From Hysterangium stoloniferum (taxonomy: Eukaryota > Basidiomycota > Agaricomycetes > Hysterangiales > Hysterangiaceae), in the NCBI GenBank assembly GCA_015178975.1, contig WHVD01000142.1, positions 62,001 through 126,000 of the forward strand: a stretch of DNA of 64,000 nucleotides, read 5' to 3'. The notes beneath the pieces were generated by a model, which searched no databases, was not told where the DNA came from, and saw only the letters and a list, made by a program, of their open reading frames with translations. The position numbers were made by a program, and so were the translations under genes. Shown here in pieces: positions 1-10,928 of this stretch; within the stretch, counting starts at the first letter, position 1; every line of letters starts with the position of its first letter.

Positions 1-700
1 GCTTGAGCATTGAGTATGGACTGCTGAAGGGTGTGGTGAAGTTCATCTAGGTCAGTAACAAACTTTTGAGCATGAGTGGAGGCCAGATCACAGTCCAGAT
101 GGACCATGATGTTGGGATTATAGCCTTTGTTTGCAAAGAAAGGGGAGACACTTGTAGCAGCATTCAGGGCATTATTGTAGGCAAATTCAGTGAGAGGGAG
201 GAGGTCTGACCAATTGTCCTGTTGATAATTACAGTAGATATGAAGGTATTGTTCCAATGTTTGGTTAACTTGTTCAGTTTGCCTGTCATCGTTTGGATGG
301 TCTTGAAGTGAGATGTAACTTTATATTGAGGGCTGTCCTGAGTGATTTAAAGAAGTGAGAGATGAATTTGGAGCCACAGTCTGAAGTGACATGAGTCAGG
401 ATGCCATGTTTCAAGAAAACATGGATAACAAATAGTTTTGCAAGTTCTTGAGAGGTGATGGTATCATATGTTGGTATGAAGATGCTCTGCTTAGTGAATC
501 TGTCAACAATAACTAGTATGGAGGTAAATGATTGTGAGGGAGGAAGGTGCTCAATGAAATCTATGAAAATTGAGTTCCATGGGAGCTCTGGTATGGGGAG
601 TTGCTTAAGTAGACCATAGGATTTATGTCTTTGGGGTTTGGATCACATACAGGTGGTGCAAGATTTGCAATAGCTTTTTACAAGTGTCTGGAGGGCTGGC
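1..700 (-). mobile_element. Ty3/gypsy integrase fossil (element E family)
   Basis: Read on the minus strand, this stretch resembles the integrase of element E at 27113-28080: zinc-binding remnant with CKSCTTC near 645-680, then frames resembling LPWNSI, DFIEHLP, ILVIVDRF and DTITS, and further on the stretch corresponding to the QTE and NYQQDNW part of E. Integrase inserts the cDNA of the retroelement into the host chromosome. The copy runs off the window at position 1 and stops against the palindromic element at 701. CpG is almost absent and it has many breaks, so it is an old fossil. Only the family assignment is firm; whether it belonged to the same insertion as the gag-pol piece at 3044-5690 is unknown. 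Confidence 0.8.
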
Positions 701-1011
701 TGTTGGAAACCACTAAGCCAACATTGGCTTAGTGGTTTCCAACATAAAGTAAACTCTGACCCAAAGGTCAGTAGTGATTCCCCTATGACCTGTTTAAGGT
801 TGATAGCCAACATTGTGTGAGCCAACTAGATATTAAGTAATTCTCTATCCCTCTTAATGCCAAATACAAGTTATTTTGCCAATTATTTTTGGGCTTCAAA
901 CTATTGGTATGGGCAGGGATTGAACTCATGACCAAGTGGGGTCTTCAGAGTATTGGAGTTTACTTTGTGTTGGAAACCACTAAGGCAATGTTGGCTTAGT
1001 GGTTTCCAACA
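701..1011. mobile_element. Palindrome-ended short element with tRNA-like boxes
   Basis: A 311-bp unit whose two ends (701-744 and 968-1011) are each a 44-nt near-perfect palindrome beginning TGTTGGAAACCACTAAG and ending CTTAGTGGTTTCCAACA. Each palindrome can fold back on itself, and the two also pair as terminal inverted repeats. The arm contains TGGCTTAGTGG, which fits the RNA polymerase III box A consensus. On the minus strand a box B-like AGTTCAATCCC lies around 915-930, so a tRNA-derived SINE is one reading; a MITE (non-autonomous DNA transposon) is the other. No clear target duplication is seen (flanks GCTGGC and GTTGCA). It carries no coding frame. The class is uncertain; the structure itself is directly visible. 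Confidence 0.6.
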
Positions 1012-2500
1012 GTTGCAAATGGTCATTGTGTCAACATTGTGCCAAGAAGCATCTGCTATCCACATTGCTTGCAACTGATTGATATCATAGATTTAAGCCA
1101 GTGTTATACCTTCATCATAATGATCAACAGCCCATTGAATGAACCTGGTGCGGTAGTGGGCTTTGAAGCATCTGATGATGCCTTGGTCATTTGGTTGGAC
1201 ATGTGCAGTGAGGTTCAGCTCAAAGTTTTCAACTCAGATGTTTTGAAGGTTGGTAGGAACAATGTGGCCAGAAAAGTTATCTTGAAGAAGAAGAAGTATT
1301 TTTCAATTTTTGTCTCCAATTTCATGATCCTACTGCTGAATCCAGTCTTGATAGAGTTGTGCAGTCATCCAAGCCTTTCTATTATTTCAGTAGTAAAACC
1401 CCAATTGGATACCAGTCTTGTTGAAAGCTTGTGGCTGTGCTGTTTTCCCAATGATGAAAGCTGGGAGTTTCTCAGACCCATCAGCATTTGTTGTGAATGC
1501 ATATGTCAACCTGAGCTTTTTGCTTTTAACTCCTGATTGTTTATGATCTGACAGGCCTCTGTCTGGTACAAGTCTATGCATTGGAGTCAGATATGGAGGT
1601 AGAAATAAGGAAATAGGTATGTACCCATAAATAAGACCTGTTTCATCCATGTTAAAGATATTGCAAAGCTCATATTTGTACTTTCTCTTGAATCTGTTTT
1701 CACTCTCTCTCCTCAATGTCAGCATGTGCTGATGCAGCTTCCCCATTTCTCTTCATCTCCTTCAAGCCATTCCTGTCCTTAAAACATGCCAACCAACCAT
1801 TGCTCAATGTCAGTCTCATCTTTGGGAATGCCCACCAAGTGTGAGGAGTATGCTTTTACCACAGTTTCATTGTGGTAAAACACTCCTTTTATTTTATTTA
1901 TATTTTACACATTTTATTCATATTTTTCTATCTTTTATATTCTTCGAATATTATACCATTTCATTAGTTCGAAGCTCTGTGTATACTTGTGGGTGAACTC
2001 GGCACCAAATAGAACTCAGACACACTTTACCCAAGTACCACCACTTGTAAGACATAAACTAGGTCTACAGCAAGCAGTGATCAGGGTAACGTGTCAGCTA
2101 CCACATAGGTAGCATTATCTGAGCTATCTAACACTTCTGGCAAAGGACTTCCCCAGTAAGCAGAATTTCATCACCCATGGCCTTCAAAACCTATAAGTAC
2201 ATCATTTCAGAAACCTTGGGATGCTCAGTCTGTCAAGCTCATTTCATCATCTGGTCACTTTGGTGGTTTGCCTGTTCCCAAAGCTCATCCCATTTTGCTT
2301 CTTCTTTGATCCATGCTGAGACTAATGGCTATTTGATATTAAGGTTTGGGTAGATTGGGCTGAAAATGCTGAGCTGTCTTTTTGAGTTTTGGCCATTTTT
2401 GTGATGCCAATCAAGGATTTCTATGTGCTGAGCCAATGTAGCATTTTCTTTCTTTGTAAAAGTAGGACCAGTGACTGGCTTATCAGATTTCTTCTTAGGT
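1012..2500 (-). pseudogene. Pogo-like (Tc1/mariner) transposase pseudogene
   Basis: The minus strand reads, in order: an HTH region with the frame ATLAQHIEILDWHHKNG (about 2340-2466), a CENP-B-type DNA-binding part (ILLTGEVL near 2150, FKDRNGLKEMKRNG at 1745-1790), and a DDE_1 catalytic domain. First catalytic aspartate: NMDETGL (about 1635-1660), longest open piece 1387-1746. Second: LLLQDNFSGH (about 1265-1300). Third: PNDQGIIRCFKAHYR (about 1150-1200), giving a DDD-like triad. This order is that of fungal pogo/Fot1-type cut-and-paste transposases. The gene is dead: several in-frame stops replace expected Trp, Arg or Gln codons, as C-to-T decay would produce, there are frame changes in the HTH and catalytic parts, and an LTR lies in the CENP-B domain at 1840-2141. 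No flanking terminal inverted repeats were identified. Confidence 0.85.
1840..2141 (+). mobile_element. Partial solo LTR, type A, inside the pogo gene
   Basis: Begins TGTGAGGAGTATGC and follows the type-A LTRs at 57552, 59128 and 63188 closely up to the ACTTCTGG motif. The pogo CENP-B coding sequence resumes directly after it, so the LTR entered the transposase after that gene was in place. Partial copy, no open frame. Confidence 0.8.
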
Positions 2501-2539
2501 GCTTTAGGTCCTTTCTCATATAAGGAATCTTCACAAGAA

Positions 2540-2885
2540 TTATCAGTGATTTGCTTTCCTCATGCATTAAAAAAGTTATTTGTTTCCTGCAACCTTCACC
2601 AAGTCACCAGCCCACTCCTCCAGCTTCCTCACAATTGCCTTTCCATTTTCATCCAAGCATTCAAGCTCTTGCTCATAGTCTGAGGCTGACTTCAAGGTGT
2701 CAAGAACATGTTGCTCATCAATGGTATTTGCTTCATTGTCCAATCAGTGCCCATCCAATGAACAAATGGTTTCTGCCCTAGCTACCTTTGCACCAAGTTC
2801 CTTCTTGTGAGTCTTGCTTGTTTCTGTAAATTTAGCAAAGCTCTTTCTTAAGAACTTCAAGTGGTTTGGGAGCCATACTATCCTT
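2540..2885 (-). other. Unrecognised reading frame upstream of pogo transposase
   Basis: On the minus strand about 110 codons read nearly open, with segments such as FTETSKTHKKELGAKVARA, IDEQHVLDTLKSASDYEQE and VRKLEEWAGDLVKVAGNK. It is charged and likely helical. It lies directly 5' of the HTH of the pogo pseudogene in the same orientation, so it may be an N-terminal extension or a neighbouring exon of that transposon, or part of an unrelated broken gene. At least one frame change and stops are present. I recognise no family. Confidence 0.35.
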
Positions 2886-2924
2886 GGGTATGGACAATAG
2901 AAGCTCAGTAGGTTTAATCAACAA

Positions 2925-3043
2925 ACAACTGTAGACATGCACCACATAAGCTGAAGCTGATGTCCTGAACCTATCCAGAAGTTTCTGAGTTCCTGGTTAT
3001 TTCCTGATAGTTCCAGAATAAGTTCCCAACATGGTACTTAACA
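2925..3043 (+). mobile_element. LTR fragment, type B
   Basis: Matches the last ~120 bp of the type-B LTR at 33670-34234, including AAGCTGAAGC, CCTATCC and the terminal CTTAACA. It directly precedes the gag frame that follows, so it is probably what remains of that element's 5' LTR. CpG-depleted. Confidence 0.7.
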
Positions 3044-5690
3044 GTATTTCAGATCTCAATCCTGTGACTTGCTCATCATGGGTCCCAAATACAAAGCTGC
3101 TGAAGGACTATCTCAACTTCAATCCTCATTGCAACTTTAAACCACTCAACCCAAAACCCCAGCCACAACATCAGCTTCCATCAAAAAAGTCATTGAGGTA
3201 GCAAAAGATTCTGATGCTCCTGAAGTTACTGACAATGATGATGAAGAAGATCAGCTAGACAAATCAAAAAAAAAAACTTCCAATGATCCAACTGAAATGA
3301 TGTTCATCAACTCCATTGTGAAATTTGCTGACTATCTGAAATCTGCTGAGGAAAGCAAAGAATCTTCCCATACTGGAGTTAAAAAACACAAACCATTCAC
3401 TGGCAAGGATCTGCAAAAATTGAAGAATTTCCTTCTTCAATGCCATTTCAGTTTCTGTGATTGACCTGCTGCATTTAAATCTGACAGTTAAAAAGTCAAT
3501 TTCACACTCTCTTATCTCAAGGATACCACTCAGGATTGGTTTGAACCTGGACTTTCCAGAATATCTGATGAGACACCCATATGGCTTGATGACTGGGATG
3601 CATTTGTCAAAGAACTGGAAACTAACTTCAGACCTTATGATCAATCTGGTGAAGCAGAAAATGAACTAGTGACACTCAAGATGAAGGACAATCAACAAGT
3701 TTCCAATTATCTCATCAAGTTCAATACCCTCACTGCACACTGTGGTTGGGATGATTCTGCCCTCAGACACCATTTCTATGTATATGGGTCTCCCATCACA
3801 CCTAAAAGACAACATCTGCAAAGAAGGAAAGCCAAAAACTCTCCAACTCATGTGGATGAAAGCTCAAACATCTGATGCCTGTTATTGAGAATGAAAAGTG
3901 GAGGTTTTCCAAGAAAATCTGATGGAATGTTCTCAAAGCAATAAGGCATTGACTAGCAAGTCTTCTGGCGACAACTCTGGTAATAACTTTGGCAACTGTT
4001 TTTCCTTCAACATTGAAGTTGTAGTAGTGTTAAGTGCCGTGTCGGGAACTTATTCCAGAACTATCGGAAAGTCACCGGGAAGTCGGAAACTCGTGGATAG
4101 GGTCAGGACGTCGGCTTCAGCTTATGTGCTGCACCTCTACGCAAATGCTCAATGTCCTTAATTTTGGAAGTAAAACTTACAATGGAAGATATGGATATTC
4201 AGAGTTCCGAAGAGTTCCGAATATCGAGCGTACAGAAAGATGGGAGGAGGAATAAGAAACTAAGTCGATATCAGATCTAAGGTAAAGTACAAATTCGCGG
4301 AAACTAATATAAGTCTACTCGTTATTGTACTACAAACTAAGACCATAATAAGACGGAAACGGAAGTGTTCTTTAAAACGGAAATACAATAAGACATATTA
4401 GGGAGACAATATTCCGAAACGGGAATACAACAAACAAACGAGTGAATACTTGTCAACGGACAAATTACCAAATGTGGAACAAGGGAAGAATGCAGATGAT
4501 ACAGTAACTGTGATGTTCCGTAGTCGGGGATCAGAAGTCGGAAGTCGGAGATCGGAAGTCGGATATTGAAACATCCGGGAATGGGTCGTAACAAGTAGAC
4601 AGTATCCATGTATTGTTGTTTCTCCTTTGGGATGAGTTTACCATTGGAACCCAACAAATGGGAAATGTTGGGCTTATTGGAAATTGACTGTTTTTCCTTG
4701 TTGGATTTCTTGTCTTTCTTCTGATCAGAATTTGATTTGCCAGTATTATTGCCAGAGTTTCACCATGAAGTCAAAAAAAGAGTAAGCAACCCTCCAGAAA
4801 CTGCACAGACAGAGGGTTGCATTGACTCTCCATGTTTCTGAGATCATCTGTCTCAACACATTCACTCTTTCTAATCCTGACTTATTATTTGTAAAACTCA
4901 TTTCTGACCTTTTTGGAAATTTAGTGTTTTGAGCTCTGATAGATTCCAGCTCCACACACTGTTTTGTAGATATGTACTGCCTTTGCCACAAAACATAATC
5001 TGAAACTCCATTCTATTCCCACAATCTCTTTGCATCTGTTTGATGGCACTAGCAATATGGCAATTACTCAAGCCTGCAACATGTCTATCTGGTTCCCATG
5101 TGGAACATCCCAGATGGTTACTTTTTTCATAACACAGTTGGACTCTAGCTGTTCAGTCATTTTTGGATACAACTGGCTCACCAATATACTGTAATCTGTT
5201 GATTTACTGGGTATTGGGCAGTATAACTTTCTGAATTCCTGACACTTCCATTCCTCCTGCAGTGTCTAATCTGGCTAGAGCCTCTTCAGTCTCAACAGCA
5301 ATTCTGGCTTCTACCAAAACCTCCAAACCTCTGAAAATCTCTCTTGTCAATGCTGTGGCATTTGTTAGGGTGAGTAAACTGGACAGATCACAGTGTTTTG
5401 CAATCAACTTAAAAGTTGATGAAGCATCTGGATGTTTTGCAACTCCAGAATTATCCAAGCTAAAAGCTGACATGGAAGGAGTTCCTGAAAAATACCATGA
5501 TTTCATGAATGTTTTCAGTAAGCAGAAAGCTGACTGGCTTGCACCACATAGGCCTTACAACTTAAAAATCGATATTGAACCTGGTTCAAACCCTTCCTTA
5601 GGACCTATTTGCCTATTGTCCCAATCAGAACTTTCATTTATTTGGGAGTTCTTGGATGATGTAATGTATTTAGGGGTTTCTCTCAGATAG
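3044..5690 (+). mobile_element. Ty3/gypsy gag-protease-RT fossil (relative of element E)
   Basis: Plus-strand frames match the E family: a gag core (WFEPGLSRISDETP, then ELETNFRPYDQSGEAENE, about 3530-3665; HHFYVYGSP near 3770), a protease region (DGTSNMAITQACNM, then LDSSCSVIFGYNWL, about 5040-5185) and the linker up to the start of the reverse transcriptase (EGVPEKYHDFMNVFSKQKA at 5478-5535). Gag packages the RNA, protease cuts the polyprotein. A solo type-B LTR sits in it at 4028-4593. The copy is rearranged, CpG-poor, with many breaks, and ends before the polymerase active site. It is old. Confidence 0.8.
4028..4593 (-). mobile_element. Solo LTR, type B, TSD AGTAG
   Basis: 566-bp LTR reading TGTTAAGTGCCG...GGGTCGTAACA on the plus strand, so its sense is minus. 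The 5-bp duplication AGTAG flanks it (4023-4027 and 4594-4598). It matches the copy at 33670-34234. It retains many more CpGs than the gag fossil around it, so it is clearly the younger of the two. Confidence 0.9.
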
Positions 5691-5746
5691 CTCAATATAT
5701 ACTATAGTGTCACAGAGCTTCAACAATAAAATAAGCAAAGGTCCAG

Positions 5747-5953
5747 TAATTTTTTTATGACCAGAAATCCTGCTGAACTCTGGGTACTAACTTATATGCA
5801 CCTGCACCCTACACACACCAATTATCAGTTTACCGGAATACCTGCCAGACTCTGTATGTAAGACCTGTCCACGCTTGACCTTCGTTACTTCATGTATCAG
5901 TCACCAGATTACCTGCTGGACTCTGTTCCTGTCTATCTCCAACCCTGTCCCAC
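5747..5953 (+). mobile_element. LTR fragment, type E
   Basis: About 200 bp matching the start region of the type-E LTR (compare 56903-57100, and 25562 downward on the minus strand): AACTCTGGGTACTAAC, CACCAATTATCAGT, ACTCTGTTCCTGTCTATCTC. It is cut off at 5954 by the LTR of element F. The 55 bases between 5691 and 5746 show nothing recognisable. Confidence 0.7.
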
Positions 5954-6591
5954 TGTGAAGAGTGGTGGAAGTTCTAACTGTTCTATATATGAAGAATATT
6001 GACCGTTTAGGTACAACATGACAATGTATTGACTATCTAAGTCTAATACAGGCCAAACGTGTATTGACTATCTAGTTCAATATGGTTAAGAGGATTAGCT
6101 ATCCTAAGTAGAATGGGTGGCTAAGATGAATGAAAGAGAATCAACTTAGAAGTACAATTCTGAGTGACTACTCGAGTGTTTAAGGAAATAATGAGAGAGT
6201 TGAATAAACAGAGTAGTGCAGATATAGTCTGCATGGATCGAGATAACAGTTCAAGTTTTGACTAGTGTAGTTTGAAACTATGATTGCACTGGTAGTTAGG
6301 GCCCGTCTATGACAGTCGAGATGATACCCCAATCACAACTTGCAAGACACTAAGTGGGTGTCTGGGCAAGTCATGGTTATGGGGTAAAAAGTGTCTGAGT
6401 TCTAACTATTGGCACTAGAATACATAGGTCTGGCGTGTATGCACCCACAAGAGTCAATGTACCAAATGCATAGGTTGTTGAACTAAATATATGCATATAA
6501 TAAAATAGAGAGAAAATAGAAATAATAATGGAAATATAGTGTGGGCTCATCCAGACTATATTTCAGACTATATTTCGCAGTACCTCTCACA
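5954..6591 (-). repeat. Type-C LTR, 3' LTR of element F
   Basis: 638 bp, plus-strand reading TGTGAAGAGTGG...CCTCTCACA. Homologous over its length to 41207-41883 and to the solo copy 33021-33632. It abuts the polypurine tract at 6592, as a 3' LTR of a minus-strand element should. Confidence 0.85.
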
Positions 6592-6605
6592 GTGCCCCCC
6601 AGGTT
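6592..6605 (-). other. Polypurine tract of element F
   Basis: Minus strand reads CAACCTGGGGGGCAC immediately before the LTR. The same CTGGGGGGCA signature precedes the 3' LTR of element J (63175-63187) and the LTR remnant ending at 56711. It primes plus-strand DNA synthesis. Confidence 0.75.
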
Positions 6606-6616
6606 GAAGAGCTATG

Positions 6617-8999
6617 TCAAAGAAGGTGTTGAAGGACACTTGGAACTCCTCCCCATACATCCTGTGAAGAACCTCCAAGGTGCAGGATAGCGTTTCCCCA
6701 GGTGAGACACTTGGTGTGAAAGGAAAGGACAATGTCCTCCCACTTCAAAACATCGTTGGCAGACATCAGCCCGTCCAGCCTCTGAATGGAGGAGATCCAA
6801 TGACCAGAGGCCTTTTGGCACATTTGAATGATAGCACAAATGCGATCAGCAGAGGCAGCTGTAATGTGAGCAATGAGAGGGAGCTGGGGGTGCAGTGACG
6901 GCAGGTCAGGAGTGGGAGGTGGTGTGCAGCTCACATCCCCACCAGAGGGAAGTCCTCCCAAAGCGTCAGAATCCGATAGCAGATGCTCTAACAGGTTGAC
7001 CAAGTCCACAGCTGAATGAATTGGTGCATGCTTAGGAAGGACACAAGCAGAGTCCACTAGCAGAGACTGAAACATGGAGGGCTCAACCTGTTCAATGTCC
7101 TCTGCTAAATGCAGCTGTTCCTTAGGGTCATTGATGCATAAGTAAAGCATGCTCATGTGGTCGGACAGTGTGAGGGACCCATTATACCCTTGGATATGCC
7201 CTGTAAGAAGGGGTTGCCACAAGGTTTGCCCCAGTCGTGTTAGTGTGCATCCCACAGTAAAAATGTCTGAAGGGTAGTTGATGGACACATGCATCCAACC
7301 TGCCTGTGAGAAATGAGCCAAGTCGGCCATGTCCTGAGAGGAAGGGGGAGAAGGCGGTTGTGGGGGAGGACTGCAAACAGGGTTGGCCAGAGTGGGGTCA
7401 ATGGCAAGGGGTGCATCATCCTGGACATCAGCCCTCCACTTCCCTTTCACTTTTTTGCTTAAGGGGGGAGGCTCCTCAGAGACTTCCATGGCTGGGGGAG
7501 GTTCCTCAAAGACCTTTGTGGCTGGGGGGGGTTCCTCAAAGACCTCCATGACTTACCCAAGGAAAACACAAAGTGAGTAGGGAGAGGTGGAGGACTCCGA
7601 ACTGGTAGGGAATGTGGGGTGTGTCCAACACCATAGAGAACAATGGTGTCGGGGTAGTGCGAGTGACAACAAGGGGGTCAGGTGACGGGTGAGACGGTGG
7701 AGTAATCAGTGGTGCAGGGGGGGGGGGGGTTTGGGCACAGGTGAGGGCGGTGGTATGAGGGAAGGTCCTGCAGAGGGAAGAGGTAATGGTATAGGGGGGA
7801 GAGGAGGTGGGTCGGTGGTGGGTGGCTCAAGACTTCCCGGCAGCTCTGAAAAGGGTGTGAAGTGCTGCAGTGGGGAGTGCAGAAGAAATGAACAGGGGTG
7901 GAGAGAGGTGGGTGGAGCTGGACGGCATCACAGGGTTGGCTGGACAATACTCCCTCCAAACCCTGATGGAAGTCAGTAATTTTCTTCGCTGGTTAGGGTC
8001 ACTCATAAAGAAGTGAACATTGTCAGGAAGTAAAAAACCTTTGTGGCAGTCAGCGCCAAGGTACTTGTCATCATAGGCTGGGTAGCATGGTTGGTCGTCC
8101 TCCAAGTCGGATGAGAAATCAATGGGCCCCATCCAGTAGGTTTGTTCCTAGGGTCCACATTGGAAGGGAGGTCTGGGAGGTAGTTCAACACTGTCCCCAC
8201 ATTGTAATGCAATGCCTTGCAGTTTGATCCTCCTTACTCTGTCCCAGTCATAGAAGGTGTCACTGTCCTTTCCCTTCCTGCATTTCTGCCCCACGCTCCA
8301 AATGCATGGTGTGCCACCATCGCTGCAGTCCATCTCAGTGAAATCCATCCACTTATGGCCCGGGGGGGGGGGGAGCAATGGCTGAAGGGTTGTTGCTTCC
8401 TTCCATTCTCCTCCATTCCTGCCATGTCCGCTTAGAGGGGACATTATCCCTAGCACCCATCTTTCACTGTCCTAAGTACTCCTCTCTCCTCTTCCTCTTG
8501 AGCGTTTTTAATTCTTCCTGAACCTGTGCAGAGAACATGTTGGACTGCCATTTTTTCCTGATCTCCTCTTCGGTGGAAGGGAAGATGCTATGAGGGGGTG
8601 GGGGGGTTGCGCTCCATGTTCCTGTGGGAGCCCCCCAAGTGCCAGTGGACCAGGGCACAGCTGTTTGAACAGGGTCCATCTGTGTAGGATATGTGGATGA
8701 AGAGGCCTCCCCCAAGTGCTCGACAATCTCTGGGGCCGAGGGATCCTTTTGAAGTTGGGGAGTCGGGGCCTGGGGAGAGGAGTATAAGGAGTAAAGACAG
8801 TCCCACTCCCCAAACTGGTGGGAATTCCTGTCATGTTGTCCTGCAAAGTGGAGTGCATCAATGATGACACCCCATAATTACCTGTATTGTGCTCAACATT
8901 TTCAGTATGAGATGATGTGGTAGAAGTATCAATAGCTTGAGGTTGTGGTATTCTTTTGAAGTTGGGGAGCCTGGGTTTGGTTTTTTGTTCCTGCGACAT
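6617..8999 (-). mobile_element. ORF3 of element F, unknown function
   Basis: Between the pol chromodomain and the polypurine tract the minus strand carries about 2.4 kb of largely open coding sequence: a start at 8999 (MSQEQKTKPRLPNFKRIPQP), middle pieces at 8456-7827, and a 310-codon stretch at 7549-6617. Visible traits are repeated EEPPPA units near 7480-7549, proline-rich linkers, LLEHLLSDSDALGG, and a C-terminal LGGSSQDVWGGVPSVLQ. There is no convincing membrane segment, signal peptide, zinc finger or enzyme motif. Related C-terminal frames occur beside the polypurine tract at 56712-56902 and 63040-63187, which argues for a real component of this family and not a passenger. Fossil, several breaks. 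Confidence 0.6.
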
Positions 9000-9189
9000 A
9001 GTATACTGGCTCGTGAGATTGATGTGGAGGGAAGAGAAAGGGGGATAAAAATTTCTTTAGTGAATTTATGTTTTTTATATTAATTTTAAGCTCTGCTCAG
9101 TTATTGAGGTGAAAGGCCAAGGGGAATGAATAAGGGAGGGTAGAGTTAAAAAGTAATAAACAGTGTTCTTGTCATGGAAAGATGAAATA
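9000..9189. other. Element F spacer between pol and ORF3
   Basis: AT-rich, no coding frame recognised; it separates the chromodomain end from the ORF3 start. Confidence 0.4.
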
Positions 9190-10591
9190 ATTGTTAGATT
9201 CAATAGATAGTTTTGTAAGCTCTGAGAAGATGGGGGCATTACAAAGGTCATTGCTGTTTAACCAAGTGTCCTCTTCTGGTCCATATCCTTTCCATTGGAC
9301 TTGAAAAAGGAGTCGACTTCAATGCTTTTTGTGTCCCACTATAGCCTCTACTTCATACTCCTCATTGTTATGGTCTAGTTCCCAAGGTTTTTCGAGTAGT
9401 GCCCTTGATCTGAATTCCTTGGGGGAGAAATGGTATTTTTTAAGATGGTCTCGGTTGATCACAGGATGTATTTGATATTCTGAGGGAATGTGGAGTCGAA
9501 AGACTTGAGGATTGATCTTCTCCCAGACTTTGAATGGTCCTATCTGTCTTTGTATGAGTTTCCTCCAGGTCCTTTGGCTTTGATGAGCTTGAGAGAATGA
9601 GGATTGATTAGAACATAATCCCCTTCCGAGATATCTTCCACCGATCTCCTTTTTTCATTGTAGTTGCCTTTCTTGTGCTCGCGCAATCGAATCTCATGCC
9701 ACCTGTTGATGGTTCTCCAGTTCTAAGATCCATTGGTTGGCCAAGGGGCTATCTAACAATTCTCTGGGAACAACGGGGTTGTCCCCTCCTAGGCAGCAAG
9801 ACATTCCTCTTGGTAAGTATCCCATCAGCAAAAAGGCCAGTGCATAGCTCATTGAACTCTGAACTGTCAAATTGTAGGTATGGGCCACCACTTGAGTCCA
9901 TTTAGACCATTCCTCTTTCGAAGAAGCACAGTACGCTCTGAGCATTTTCTCAACGATAGCATTGGTGTTCTCCATTTGACCGTCAGTTTGAGGATGATGG
10001 GACAAGGATACCGTGAGGGCACTTCCGTATACCTTGCAGACTTCTCTCCAGAACCTACAGGTCCATCTCTTGTCTCAATCACAGATTATCCTTGAGGGTA
10101 AGCCAAAGGGAGTGGCTACTTTATTCACAATAATTCGTGTGAATCCTTCTGTGGATAAATCTGAGGTTGTGGGCTCACAAATTAAGAAATGTGTGAGTTT
10201 ATCCACAGTGACAAAGATGGTGGAGTAAGCACCCTCTGCAAAAGGTGGCAATCTGGTAATCAGGTCCATTGAGACAACCTCAAACAGCCTTAAGGGTACT
10301 TCTGCAGGTCGAAGAGCTCCTTGTTGAGTGGAATGATCAACCTTATTTTTCTGGCATATGTCACAGCTGCGAGCATATGCCATGCAGTCCTGCAACATCC
10401 TCAGCTAGAAAAATCAGTCCTCCATTAGCTGAAAAAGTCTGTGACCACCCACATGGGCTCCTTTGAAGGGATTGTCGTGTATCAATTTGAGTATGGTAGT
10501 CATCATACTGTTAGGTACACAGATTCAACTTTTCCAGTCCGAATCTTGAAAAAACAGTAACTTATTCTTGCCGATGAAATAGTGAGAAGGG
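9190..10591 (-). mobile_element. Element F integrase and chromodomain
   Basis: Minus strand: zinc-binding end CDICQKNK (about 10320-10345), catalytic core with SMDLITRLPPF and IFVTVDKLTHF (first Asp region, about 10180-10280), SHHPQTDGQMENTNAIVEKML (catalytic Glu region, about 9940-10005), then a C-terminal IGPFKVWEKINPQVFRLHIP segment, and finally a chromodomain with YEVEAIVGHKKH and LFQVQWKGYGPEEDTW (about 9235-9380). The chromodomain marks the element as a chromovirus; in this family it tethers integration to histone-marked chromatin. It is split from its RNase H by element G, inserted at 10597. Fossil. Confidence 0.85.
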
Positions 10592-10596
10592 GTAGC

Positions 10597-10928
10597 TGTA
10601 AGGGGACAAGTCATGCACACTTTATTTTCCCCAGATTAGTACCCCCCAGACTATGCCTTATTGTCTATTCCATTTTATTACCTCCCCATAACAGGACATC
10701 TTATTCTTTATAGGGTACATTGAACTGATGTAAGAGGGCGCTTAAGGCGTGGGAAAATACACTGTGTGCTGTATAGCTGATGTGTCACACCTGGTAGAGT
10801 TTCCTTAGACTTTTCTCTTTGGATTTCCTCTACTAGGTGAGTAGATAGTTATCTTGTATTTAGTCATTTATATATACCTTTGGATTTCCTCTACTAGTGT
10901 GATATCCACTTTTAGAGTTGCCCTCACA
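10597..10928 (+). repeat. 5' LTR of element G
   Basis: 332 bp, TGTAAGGGGACAAG...GTTGCCCTCACA, including a doubled TTTGGATTTCCTCTACTAG motif. Nearly identical to 20186-20516. Confidence 0.92.
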
